DNA of 33,770 bases from CAYVOX01 sp964453035 (GTDB taxonomy: Bacteria; Chloroflexota; Anaerolineae; Anaerolineales; Anaerolineaceae): positions 1 through 33,770 of the forward strand of contig CAYVOX010000018.1 of NCBI GenBank assembly GCA_964453035.1, written 5' to 3'. Of this stretch, positions 15,044-22,502 are shown one piece after another. Positions within the stretch are counted from its first letter, which is position 1, and each line of letters starts with the position of its first letter. The position numbers and the translations under genes are program-made. The notes below the pieces were generated by a model that was not told the origin of the DNA, searched no databases, and saw only the letters and a program-made list of their open reading frames with translations.

Positions 15044-15140
15044 TCACTTAATCAATTTGCAAGTTGGCGCGGAATGGCTATCCCACCTGCCTGGAGTTCG
15101 TTATAATAAACATATCTCAATCTCCCCAGCGAGGATTCGC

Positions 15141-17285
15141 ATGACTGACAATTCATCATCGCTCCTGACTACCAGCGCCCAGCGCCTGGTTGAAGCTGCC
15201 CTTCAAAAACAAACCAACTCAAAACATGCTCGCATTTGCATCAAACATTGGCTGCTGGCCTTGTTAGAACGCCATGCCTCTATGGCTGAATCGATGGTTT
15301 TAGGATTAAATGCAGAAGAGACCGGCAAGAAACTGGTTGCGGATCTGGAAAACCAGGATATGGGTGCCCCCCTGGATGTTCAACAGGTTACCAACCGTGC
15401 CTATGAAATAGCCAAAAGCCGCTCAAAATTACAGGCTGCCGAACGCGACCTGGCGATTGTCATACTCACCGCAGCCGGTTACCCAATCAACATGGCTCCC
15501 CAACAGCCCCCCAACCAGGTCCCTCAAGGCACCCCTGCCAACCCGTTTGAAGGCCAGCCTGAAAAATCAAAAACCCCCGTGCTTGACCAGTTTGGCCGCA
15601 ACCTGACCGCGGCATCCCGGGCCGGAAAGCTCAGCCAGATTCTCGGGCGCGAGGATGAAACCCAGTTGATGATTGAGACCCTCTGCCGCCGCACCAAGCG
15701 CAACCCGGTTCTCATCGGACCGGCAGGCGTGGGTAAGACTGCCGTGGTTGAAGGCCTGGCCAATCTGATTGTCTCAGGCAAGGTACCTGCCATGTTGCGC
15801 GGCATGGATATCATCGCCCTGCAGCCTTCCACGCTGGTAGCAGGCGCCGATACGCGCGGCGAACTGGAAAAACGCATCCAGGCGATAATCAAGGAAGCAT
15901 CCAATAACAACATCTTGCTCTTTATCGATGAAATCCATACCATCATGGGCGCCGGCGGCATGACCGGCACCACCGATATGGGCGCGCAGCTCAAGCCCAC
16001 CCTGGCTCGCGGTGAAATCGCTGTCATTGCTGCCACGACCGACGATGAATACCGCAAGTTCATCGAGACCGATACCGCCCTGGAGCGCCGCTTCCAGCCC
16101 ATCCGCATTAACGAACTCTCAGAAGAGCAAACGTTCAAGGTATTGGTCAGCCTTTCCGCAGAGCTCAGCAAGCGGTACAAAATCTCCATCGATGACGGGG
16201 TGCTCGCCTGGCTTATCCAGTTCGGCTCCCAATATATGCGCAACCGCCACTTCCCGGATAAAGCCGTGGACCTGCTGGAACAATCCGTAGCGCATACCGT
16301 CGCGCATGACGGCAATCAACTCACCCTCGAAAATGCTACAAACGTCGCCCAGCGCATGGTTGGCATGCCTCTCTCGCTCGAGGAACGCTTCAAGAACCTG
16401 GAAAAGCAGGTGAAGGAACAGGGTGTTTTGAGCAACGAGGAGTTGCAGGCGCTCGTCAACCGTCTGCAGGTCACCATGCGCGGCCTGGATATTCGCTCAA
16501 CCCGCCCCAACGCGGTTGTACTCCTCAGCAACCAGGCTGCCGAAGCCAGCGAAACGGTAGCCAACACTCTTGCTGCAGCCCTCTACGGCGATACCAAGCG
16601 CGTCGTCACCATTGACCTGAGCCGCATGGTGCAACCGGAAGATGTCACCCTGCTGGTCGGCGCGCCGCCCGGCTACATTGGCTACAGTGACAGTCTGCCC
16701 CTGCACCGCCTGGCACAGACGCCCTGGTGCGTGGTGCGCTTCGAAAATATCGACCTCTGCCATCCTCAGATTCGCGCCGTTGTGGGCCAGGCGATAACTG
16801 AAGGCAAACTCACCGATGGGCGCGGTCGCCCCATTTACTTCAGCGATACCATTGTGTTGCTCACCGCTTCGATCAAATTCGCAACCCACCGCTCGCTCGG
16901 CTTTCAGATGCGCGAGGAACACATTGAAGCCCAGGAAGTATACCAGGCCGTTTCTGATGCAATCGGTCCCGAGCTGGCCGACCAGGTGGATTTATTCCTG
17001 CCGGGCGTGCGCGTGATGGAAATCTCTAAGGATTGGCTGAATGAACGCCTGCTCAGCGGCGTTGCCGAACGATACCTCAAGCAGGGTGTACGCCTGGCGT
17101 GGGATAATTCATTAATTGACTGGCTCTATGAGCAACGCCTTCAATTCCTCAACGAACGGGATTGGGAACGCTGGATTGATGATACCCTCAGCCCTCAAAT
17201 CATTCCCCATCTGCCGCAAACATCGGAAAAAGATGCTGTAGCCGTAAAGATAAAAATAGAGGATAATAAACTTGTCGTATCCTGA
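15141..17285 (+). CDS. Clp/Hsp100-family ATPase with intact D1 and degenerate D2
   Basis: A 714-residue ClpA/ClpC-type protein. ATG 15141 is chosen because GAGG lies 6 nt upstream and the Clp N-domain (about 8-115) begins there. A Pro/Gln linker leads to the first AAA+ module: Walker A GPAGVGKT 193-200, Walker B LLFIDE 259-264, arginine finger region LERRF 314-318. The usual aromatic pore residue (YRG) is Thr in GADTRGE. The second module lacks a Walker A (VVLLSNQAAEASETV, 459-473), has VRFENIDLCHP in place of a DE Walker B, and lacks the NR arginine finger (ELADQVD) and a GAR sensor 2. It keeps the pore loop GYIGY (511-515) and LGF (586-588), where ClpC docks ClpP. The spacer between modules is short. 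A YbjN-like gene follows. Confidence 0.88.
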   Translation: MTDNSSSLLTTSAQRLVEAALQKQTNSKHARICIKHWLLALLERHASMAESMVLGLNAEETGKKLVADLENQDMGAPLDVQQVTNRAYEIAKSRSKLQAAERDLAIVILTAAGYPINMAPQQPPNQVPQGTPANPFEGQPEKSKTPVLDQFGRNLTAASRAGKLSQILGREDETQLMIETLCRRTKRNPVLIGPAGVGKTAVVEGLANLIVSGKVPAMLRGMDIIALQPSTLVAGADTRGELEKRIQAIIKEASNNNILLFIDEIHTIMGAGGMTGTTDMGAQLKPTLARGEIAVIAATTDDEYRKFIETDTALERRFQPIRINELSEEQTFKVLVSLSAELSKRYKISIDDGVLAWLIQFGSQYMRNRHFPDKAVDLLEQSVAHTVAHDGNQLTLENATNVAQRMVGMPLSLEERFKNLEKQVKEQGVLSNEELQALVNRLQVTMRGLDIRSTRPNAVVLLSNQAAEASETVANTLAAALYGDTKRVVTIDLSRMVQPEDVTLLVGAPPGYIGYSDSLPLHRLAQTPWCVVRFENIDLCHPQIRAVVGQAITEGKLTDGRGRPIYFSDTIVLLTASIKFATHRSLGFQMREEHIEAQEVYQAVSDAIGPELADQVDLFLPGVRVMEISKDWLNERLLSGVAERYLKQGVRLAWDNSLIDWLYEQRLQFLNERDWERWIDDTLSPQIIPHLPQTSEKDAVAVKIKIEDNKLVVS

Positions 17286-17311
17286 TTGGTCCGACCTGAA
17301 AGGAGAGCAAC

Positions 17312-17758
17312 ATGGAATTCAAGACCGAACCCCAGAAAAATATTTACGAAAAAATCACGCCCTGGATCAAGGAGATTTTCGGCACGTTCGTTGTTGTGCG
17401 TGAGGATACACCCGCCTTTGTCATCACGGTTGGTACTGCCATGGCTCAGGTGGGCGTCTTCCCATGGGGTGAAGACGATGCCACCCTTACAACCCGCTCC
17501 TACGTGGTCACCGGCGCAGAACTGGTTCCCGATTTGATGGAATTCCTCCTGCACGAAAACGATCGGATGCGCTTTGGCGCATTTGGCATTGATGATGACA
17601 AAGATATCTTCTTTGAGCATACCATCGTCGGCAGCACTTGCGATAAGGAAGAACTCAAATCCTCCGTCCTGGCTGTAATTCTCACCGCAGACCAGTATGA
17701 CGAAAAAATCACCTCACGTTGGGGCGGTCAATCCGCGCGAGACCGAATGCGCTCGTAA
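17312..17758 (+). CDS. YbjN/type III chaperone-like domain protein
   Basis: A 148-residue soluble protein. AAGGAGAG precedes ATG 17312. The fold pattern is that of YbjN and type III secretion chaperones (Tir-chaperone-like): an N-terminal helix (8-22), strands FVVVRED, AFVITVG and QVGVFPW, then a turn and RSYVVTGAELVPDLMEFLLHEN, then strands GAFGIDDDKDIFFEHTIVG, and a final helix KEELKSSVLAVILTADQYDEKI. Such proteins often act as binding adaptors. It starts 26 nt after the Clp-like gene and is probably co-transcribed, so it may be a substrate adaptor or a client chaperone for that ATPase. That link is inference. Confidence 0.7.
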   Translation: MEFKTEPQKNIYEKITPWIKEIFGTFVVVREDTPAFVITVGTAMAQVGVFPWGEDDATLTTRSYVVTGAELVPDLMEFLLHENDRMRFGAFGIDDDKDIFFEHTIVGSTCDKEELKSSVLAVILTADQYDEKITSRWGGQSARDRMRS

Positions 17759-17795
17759 TTACTTTTTTTCTGCAGGCTCCTCTCTACTGAAGGGC

Positions 17796-17824
17796 TTGCC
17801 AGTAATGCCATTCCTTTGTATACT
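17796..17824 (+). promoter_or_regulatory. Predicted promoter of the UbiA-family gene
   Basis: TTGCCA (17796-17801) and TATACT (17819-17824) with a 17-bp spacer. The leader of about 85 nt holds a 6-bp hairpin (ATTGCG with CGCAAT) before the GGAGGT ribosome site. Confidence 0.6.
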
Positions 17825-17915
17825 TGGGCAATGTTTTCTGGCTGGAATGCCAGGATTATTGCGTTCATTCGCAATCTGACGAACTTCAAGGTTGTAGACT
17901 GTCGGAGGTAAACCT

Positions 17916-18860
17916 GTGAAAAAACGAATAGACGCACTAATCCGTCTTACCCGTTATAAAGAAATCACCTTCTTTGTTGCTGTCACCACCCTGCTGGGAG
18001 TTGCGGCTGCCCAGGGTCAGTTTAGCCTCAAATTTATCATCGTCCTGGCTGCTAACTGGCTGGCTGTAGCCTTTGCCTTCATGATTAATGACGTCGAAGA
18101 CGCCCCGGATGACGCCCTCAACCCCCTCAAAATCAACCGCAACCCCGTATCCTCCGGCGACCTCTCCAACCGCGCCGGATACTGGGCTTCTGGGGTGGTT
18201 GCCCTGCTGGCAGCCATTAGCTACGCTGCGCTCGGCATCTGGCCGTTTGTTCTCGGCATCATCAGCCTCGCGCTGGGCTTTTTCTACTCCTGGCGCCCTT
18301 ACCGCCTGAAGAACATGGCCTTTTTCGACATGCTCTCCCACTGCATGCTGCTGGCCGGGCTGCAATTCCTGCCGGCTTTCCTGGCGTTTGGCGGCTCATC
18401 CACCTGGGAATGGCTTTTCCCGTTCTTCTTCCTGGTGTGCGTCAGCCTCTACGGCGAGCTCTTCAACGAACTGCGCGACCTGGAAGGTGACTTAAGAGCC
18501 GGGTTGCGCCACACCGGGGCAGTTCTGGGGGCGCGCGTCACCTACTGGCTGATGATGACGGTACTGGGCTTCGGCGTGGTGTGCGGCATTATCACCTTTT
18601 TTGTCCTGAAGATCATTCCCACCTGGGTCATGGTGGTGATGGCCATCCTGGCGTTCTTCTTATTGCTGCTACCGGCCATGCGCGCCCGGCGCTATCACTC
18701 AAACCTGGCTGTGCAGGAATCATTTCAGAAACCGCTTGAGATAGCTGCTGCCGTTGCGCTCGGCCTGCAATTCGTCTGGCCCTGGATTTATAAATTCCTG
18801 GGCGCGTACCTGGGTTGGCTTAATCTCATCCTCTCGCGGTTTGGCCTCACCCTGCCGTAA
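17916..18860 (+). CDS. UbiA-family prenyltransferase
   Basis: A 314-residue integral membrane protein with about eight hydrophobic segments. It starts at GTG 17916 with GGAGGT 9 nt before. The two Asp-rich motifs that bind prenyl diphosphate through Mg are present: NDVEDAPDD at 58-66, followed by NRNPVSSGDLS, and NELRDLEGD at 184-192. The family adds a prenyl chain to an acceptor such as a quinone head group, chlorophyllide, or glycerol phosphate. Which one applies here cannot be read; the NRNPVSSG stretch is typical of the family as a whole. It has its own promoter and a terminator after it. Confidence 0.9.
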   Translation: MKKRIDALIRLTRYKEITFFVAVTTLLGVAAAQGQFSLKFIIVLAANWLAVAFAFMINDVEDAPDDALNPLKINRNPVSSGDLSNRAGYWASGVVALLAAISYAALGIWPFVLGIISLALGFFYSWRPYRLKNMAFFDMLSHCMLLAGLQFLPAFLAFGGSSTWEWLFPFFFLVCVSLYGELFNELRDLEGDLRAGLRHTGAVLGARVTYWLMMTVLGFGVVCGIITFFVLKIIPTWVMVVMAILAFFLLLLPAMRARRYHSNLAVQESFQKPLEIAAAVALGLQFVWPWIYKFLGAYLGWLNLILSRFGLTLP

Positions 18861-18882
18861 AAGGAGTGTGCCGAAAGTTGTT

Positions 18883-18910
18883 GCCCATCTCAAATCGAGG
18901 TGGGCTTTTT
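18883..18910 (+). terminator. Rho-independent terminator after the UbiA-family gene
   Basis: A 9-bp stem (18883-18891 with 18897-18905, one G-T pair) and a 5-nt loop, followed by TTTTT. It overlaps nothing coded on the + strand and abuts the end of the convergent macro-domain gene. Confidence 0.88.
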
Positions 18911-18911
18911 C

Positions 18912-19484
18912 TTATCCATTTTCTGTGAACATCCGCTCAAATGCCTTGAGAAACACAACCAGCGTTGGCCGATCCAGAATCACCAATCTCACCAGCTTGA
19001 GTTTTGACTCGGGCAGATTGAGATAATGCGATTTGAGCGTGTTTAAAATCACCTTTGCCGCTCGATCTTTTGGAAAGCGGAAGATGCCCGTTGAAACTGG
19101 TGGGATGGAAATGGACCGCAATTCCAGGTGTTCGGCCAATCGCAGGCTACCTTCGATGGCCTGGCTCAGTTTTTGATCTTCATCCCCTGTGCCCCACACC
19201 GGCCCAACCGCATGGATGACATACCGGCACGGCAAATTTCCGCCGCTTGTGAAGGCGGGTTTTGCATGCTCAACAGGTCCATGCTGCTTCACCCAATTCA
19301 GGCTTTCTTCTTCGATGACCCGCCCGCCGTGGTGTAAAATCGCCGCTGCAATTCCCCCACCGTGCAGTAAATGGCTGTTAGCTGCATTGACGACCGCATC
19401 CACGTGTTCATCAGTCACATCCCCCCACACCACTTCAATCCGCTGCCCGGACGGCAGGTTGTGGTAAGCCTCAATTTCGTTCAT
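18912..19484 (-). CDS. Macro-domain protein (ADP-ribose binding or de-ADP-ribosylating)
   Basis: A 190-residue cytosolic protein. The start is ATG 19484, because AAGGAGG lies about 8 nt upstream; an upstream start at 19526 would bury that site. Macro motifs: VVWGDVTDEHVDAVVNAANS (about 18-37, with Asp and Asn for ADP-ribose), HGGGIAAAIL, PCRYVIHAVGPVWG, and SIPPVSTGIFRFPKD forming the second phosphate loop. These are the marks of the MacroD/YmdB class, which removes acetyl from O-acetyl-ADP-ribose or ADP-ribose from proteins. The gene stands alone between a terminator and the ribosomal operon. Confidence 0.93.
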   Translation of the reverse strand: MNEIEAYHNLPSGQRIEVVWGDVTDEHVDAVVNAANSHLLHGGGIAAAILHHGGRVIEEESLNWVKQHGPVEHAKPAFTSGGNLPCRYVIHAVGPVWGTGDEDQKLSQAIEGSLRLAEHLELRSISIPPVSTGIFRFPKDRAAKVILNTLKSHYLNLPESKLKLVRLVILDRPTLVVFLKAFERMFTENG

Positions 19485-19588
19485 CGAGATCACCTCCTTC
19501 ACAAGTGAATACCCGCATCCTCGCAAAGAACGATTGCTCTCTCAAAATCATTGTAGCACCCCGCTGAGGCGGAGTCTAGCAGTTTAAC

Positions 19589-19622
19589 AAAAAACGGGAT
19601 GGTGATTGCTCACCATCCCGTT
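19589..19622 (-). terminator. Terminator of the infC-rpmI-rplT operon
   Basis: A 13-bp perfect stem (19593-19605 with 19610-19622) and a 4-nt loop, with TTTTTT on the minus strand (19594-19589), 18 nt after the rplT stop. Confidence 0.92.
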
Positions 19623-19639
19623 GAGGATTCCGCTGCAGT

Positions 19640-19987
19640 TCAGGCTGCTTTGGCTTTGGCAACGATGGCTGAAAACGCAGCGCTGTCGCGAACGGCCAGG
19701 TCGGCAAGCATCTTGCGGTTCAATTCAATCCCGGCTTTCTTCATGCCGAAGACGAACTGGCTGTAGCTCATGCCGTTCAAACGCGCGGCGGCGTTGATGC
19801 GGATAATCCACAGCTTGCGCAGGTCGCGCTTGCGAGTGCGGCGGTCGCGATAAGCGTACCACATGCTTTTCAGCATGGCTTCGTTGGCCCGGCGGAACAA
19901 CAAATGCCGGCTGCCGTGGTAGCCCTGATTCAACTTCAAAACTTTCTTGTGACGCAGATGCCCTTGCGGGCCTCCTTTTACACGCAT
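19640..19987 (-). CDS. rplT: 50S ribosomal protein L20
   Basis: A 115-residue basic protein of normal length. Typical sequence: MRVKGGPQGHLRHKKVLKLN, then YHGSRHLLFRRANEAMLKSM, then AYRDRRTRKRDLRKLWIIRI and NAAARLNGMSYSQFVFGMKK. L20 binds 23S rRNA early in assembly and in several bacteria represses its own operon by binding the leader. The ribosome site AAAGGAG is 6 nt before the ATG. It is the last gene of the infC-rpmI-rplT operon, 89 nt after rpmI. Confidence 0.97.
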   Translation of the reverse strand: MRVKGGPQGHLRHKKVLKLNQGYHGSRHLLFRRANEAMLKSMWYAYRDRRTRKRDLRKLWIIRINAAARLNGMSYSQFVFGMKKAGIELNRKMLADLAVRDSAAFSAIVAKAKAA

Positions 19988-20076
19988 TGCTTACTCCTTT
20001 GCGAACCCCTGGGCGCCGGTGAAATCACCAGTTGCGAGCACCCAACAGCCGCTCCAAAAAACGAATATGACCGGGT

Positions 20077-20310
20077 CTAGGCCTTCTCGTTAAGAAAAGG
20101 CGCCAGACGATTAACACGCTGGATGATTTTATCTCCCTGGACAGGGATCATCTCAGACAACAGGGCTTTGGTGCGTTTGGAAGTGCGGCGGCGCAAATGG
20201 CTTTTGCCGCCCTTGGTTCGCACCAGCATGCCCGACCCCGTCAGGCGGAACCGTTTTGAGGTTGCCTTGTGGGTCTTCAGCTTGGGATTGCTTTTCTGCT
20301 TTCTCGTCAC
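20077..20310 (-). CDS. rpmI: 50S ribosomal protein L35
   Basis: The start is GTG 20310, with AAGGAGGAG about 8 nt upstream; an upstream ATG at 20364 gives a Cys-rich extension unlike L35. The protein is 77 residues, longer than the usual 64-66 because of the last part. It is typical L35: KQKSNPKLKTHKATSKRFRL, then GKSHLRRRTSKRTKALLS. It lies between infC and rplT as in most bacteria. Confidence 0.95.
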   Translation of the reverse strand: MTRKQKSNPKLKTHKATSKRFRLTGSGMLVRTKGGKSHLRRRTSKRTKALLSEMIPVQGDKIIQRVNRLAPFLNEKA

Positions 20311-20395
20311 AGCGAAACTCCTCCTTACAAAATGGCACGGCTGGCAGTTGCAGCCGCGATTCACACCTTTTATTCTGGATTGACGCGCAATCCAC

Positions 20396-20947
20396 TCAGG
20401 CTGTCTCTGGCGCTTTGCCTTCGGCTTTCTTGACGTACTTGGAAGGCGTCAGCATCATCGTCATCACTTTGCCTTCCATTGCCGGGGCCTGCTCAATCAC
20501 AGCAATATCAGAGAGGTCTTGCGCGATTTCCCGTAAATCTTCGAGGGCTATCTCGGGATAGGTGATTTCACGCCCGCGAAAGCGGATGGTGACCCGCACC
20601 TTCATCCCATTTTCCAACCAGCCGCGTGCATCTCGCGTTTTAAATCCGCGGTGATGTTCGTTGGTTTTGGGGCGTAACCGGATTTCCTTGATTTCAATTT
20701 TCGTCTGGGCTTTACGGGCTTCACGTTCCTTCTTGGTGCGCTCATACAGGAACTTGCCAAAATCCATCACGCGGCAGACCGGCGGCACCGCAGTGGGAGC
20801 CACTTCAACCAGGTCCTTTTCCGCTTCGCGCGCGATGCGCAGCGCTTGTTCGATTGTTACCTTGCCCAGGTTTTCATTGTTCGGCCCGATTAAAAGCACT
20901 TCGGGGACCCGAATGAGTTCGTTAATCCGGAAACTAGTAGCGCTGAT
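20396..20947 (-). CDS. infC: Translation initiation factor IF-3, probable AUC start
   Basis: IF-3 keeps the 30S subunit free and checks the start codon. Residues match the family: FRINELIRVPEVLLIG, VEVAPTAVPPVCRVMDFGKF, then IKEIRLRPKTNEHH and GMKVRVTIRFRGRE. In the region where IF-3 must begin there is no ATG, GTG or TTG in frame. AAGGAG followed by six bases and ATC (20947-20945) gives a 183-residue protein of normal length, starting just before SATSFRINE. Non-AUG starts are a known feature of infC in other bacteria (AUU in E. coli), where IF-3 discriminates against its own start codon. In-frame codons further up give sequence unlike IF-3. Confidence 0.93.
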   Translation of the reverse strand: MSATSFRINELIRVPEVLLIGPNNENLGKVTIEQALRIAREAEKDLVEVAPTAVPPVCRVMDFGKFLYERTKKEREARKAQTKIEIKEIRLRPKTNEHHRGFKTRDARGWLENGMKVRVTIRFRGREITYPEIALEDLREIAQDLSDIAVIEQAPAMEGKVMTMMLTPSKYVKKAEGKAPETA

Positions 20948-21009
20948 AGCCTTCTCCTTCTCTACGCATAGTACTCCCGTTCCCGCGGAACGAGACTTAA
21001 CAGGTGAAC

Positions 21010-21039
21010 ATGATACCATAAACCAGGGCGAACCGTCAA
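21010..21039 (-). promoter_or_regulatory. Predicted promoter of infC-rpmI-rplT
   Basis: On the minus strand TTGACG (21039-21034) and TATCAT (21015-21010) have an 18-bp spacer. The start is expected near 21003, giving a leader of about 55 nt with a short hairpin (CGTTCC with GGAACG), and an 11-codon ORF that overlaps the infC start in another frame. Confidence 0.65.
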
Positions 21040-21057
21040 CATTTTGCGCAGAATCAA

Positions 21058-21088
21058 CCGCATGCCAGAGGGGTTCTCTGGCATGCGG
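21058..21088 (-). terminator. Strong hairpin between the protease and infC genes
   Basis: A perfect 13-bp stem (21058-21070 with 21076-21088) closes a 5-nt loop, 24 nt after the protease stop. Neither side has a T run after the stem. It most likely ends or protects the protease transcript before the infC promoter. Confidence 0.55.
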
Positions 21089-21112
21089 CAAATGAGTAAA
21101 AGCGATACGATC

Positions 21113-22318
21113 TTAATCGCTGTCACAATCCAAGAGCAATCCGGCATTCGAACAAATCAGGTTCATCATCGTGCCAGAGTTGAGCGTGGTCGTCACGCCG
21201 CCAAAGTGGTGCAAAGCTATCATCATGCCATCTGACGCGCGCGTAATAGCGGAACCGGAGGATCCGCCCTCGCTGTCGCAGCCGTAACCTACCTGGCTGT
21301 TGGGATAGGACGTGCTGTAGGTTTGGTTAATCGTATCAATCTTGCAGCGAATGGAATGTTCGGCATCTTCCCAGTAACCAATTTGCTTGGGCAACCCGGC
21401 CGGATGCTGGATGAAGTTTAGCTGCGTTCCAACCGTTGTGGCCTTGGAAGTGGGGATGAGCTCGCCAAAAGTTACCTCGGGAGTGCCCTGCAGGGTAATG
21501 ATGGTGTAATCCAGGCCTGTGGTGCTTGCTTTTCTCTTGTTATAGGTGACCGAATTGGTCTTGAGGAAGGTGCCACCCGCGAAAGAGGTCGTCGCCGAGA
21601 GGGTGGCACCGCCGCAGGTGGTGTACTGATAATTAAAGCGCGCTTCAACGGTGCTGGTGGCAGTCTGATCGCTGAAGCAGTGGTTATTGGTAATGAGCGT
21701 ATTGGCATTGGAGCCGCGCACCAGTTCACCTGTGCACAGGTACTGGGCGCGTTTGACCGTGAAGAGCAGGCGCGCCACCGGTTTTTGGGAGGCATTGACA
21801 ACCGCCTCACCGGTATGGCAGGCGATATCCTCGCGCCCGTCTGTGCCAACCACAATTTGCGGCGCCGGCAGTGATGCGTTCAGGTCAACAGTGCCGTGCC
21901 CCACGTCCAGGATGCGGTAGCTGCCCTCGCCATGCACCTCAACCTGGACGGCATCGCCGTCAATGGCGAAGGACCAGAAATCTCCGTTCTGGTTGGTGCC
22001 AAGCCCGGTATAGGCGTACTTCTGCCTGCCGTCGGGGCTGGAGACGGTGAGCACCGCACCCTCCGCCAGGTCAAAATCCACAAAATGCAGCCGGATGAAC
22101 TTGGCGCCTTCGGAGGTCACCTTTTCATCAAAGCTGCCTTTCACGTGTCGCAGCGCCTGAGACTGCGCCGGTAGCACCTTGCCGGCTTCCTGCTTTTGCA
22201 GCAGATCATCCACAGGTGAAGCCGCCGTTCCAACGCCCTGCGCTGCAAACACAAACGCTCCCAGTGTGATGATGACCACCAGGGTTACCAAAACTAAACT
22301 GGCCCTTTGCTTAAACAT
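21113..22318 (-). CDS. Secreted trypsin-fold serine endopeptidase
   Basis: A 401-residue exported protein. The N-terminal helix (about 7-26, ending AAQG) is a signal peptide. Residues 30-160 form a prodomain-like region. The protease domain holds the triad His213 in ITNNHCF, Asp270 in GLDYTIITL and Ser354 in SEGGSSGSAI. Cysteines are paired as in the lysyl-endopeptidase group of family S1 (CTGEL, NNHCF, TTCGG, IRCKI, GYGCD, MNLICS). The closest type is an Achromobacter-protease-I-like enzyme, but the Lys preference is not assured. GAGGAGG is 9 nt before the ATG, and TTGACT-17-TATATT lies upstream, so the gene has its own promoter. Confidence 0.87.
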   Translation of the reverse strand: MFKQRASLVLVTLVVIITLGAFVFAAQGVGTAASPVDDLLQKQEAGKVLPAQSQALRHVKGSFDEKVTSEGAKFIRLHFVDFDLAEGAVLTVSSPDGRQKYAYTGLGTNQNGDFWSFAIDGDAVQVEVHGEGSYRILDVGHGTVDLNASLPAPQIVVGTDGREDIACHTGEAVVNASQKPVARLLFTVKRAQYLCTGELVRGSNANTLITNNHCFSDQTATSTVEARFNYQYTTCGGATLSATTSFAGGTFLKTNSVTYNKRKASTTGLDYTIITLQGTPEVTFGELIPTSKATTVGTQLNFIQHPAGLPKQIGYWEDAEHSIRCKIDTINQTYSTSYPNSQVGYGCDSEGGSSGSAITRASDGMMIALHHFGGVTTTLNSGTMMNLICSNAGLLLDCDSD

Positions 22319-22377
22319 ACCTGTATTCCTCCTCTAAGAATGGTGGGGGTAACATCCTGCACACGCAGAATGTAATC

Positions 22378-22406
22378 AATATAGAGCATTTTTTCGCTCA
22401 AGTCAA
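22378..22406 (-). promoter_or_regulatory. Predicted promoter of the serine protease
   Basis: On the minus strand TTGACT (22406-22401) and TATATT (22383-22378) with a 17-bp spacer; leader about 55 nt with GAGGAGG near the start codon. Confidence 0.65.
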
Positions 22407-22459
22407 TTAGTTCGAGGACTAATTTTTGATGATTTGATTGTTTCATCGTTTTGGGCTTT

Positions 22460-22493
22460 AAAAAATCAGGCCTGCGCTCTGGCAGGCCTGATT
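22460..22493 (-). terminator. Terminator of thrS
   Basis: A 12-bp perfect stem (22464-22475 with 22482-22493), 6-nt loop, and a T tract on the minus strand at 22465-22460, within 10 nt of the thrS stop. Confidence 0.92.
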
Positions 22494-22502
22494 GGAAACA
22501 AC

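Noticed and set aside
20311..20395. A possible L20-binding leader between infC and rpmI
   Set aside because: No structure resembling the known L20 or S15-type mimics could be drawn by eye; a covariance search would be needed.
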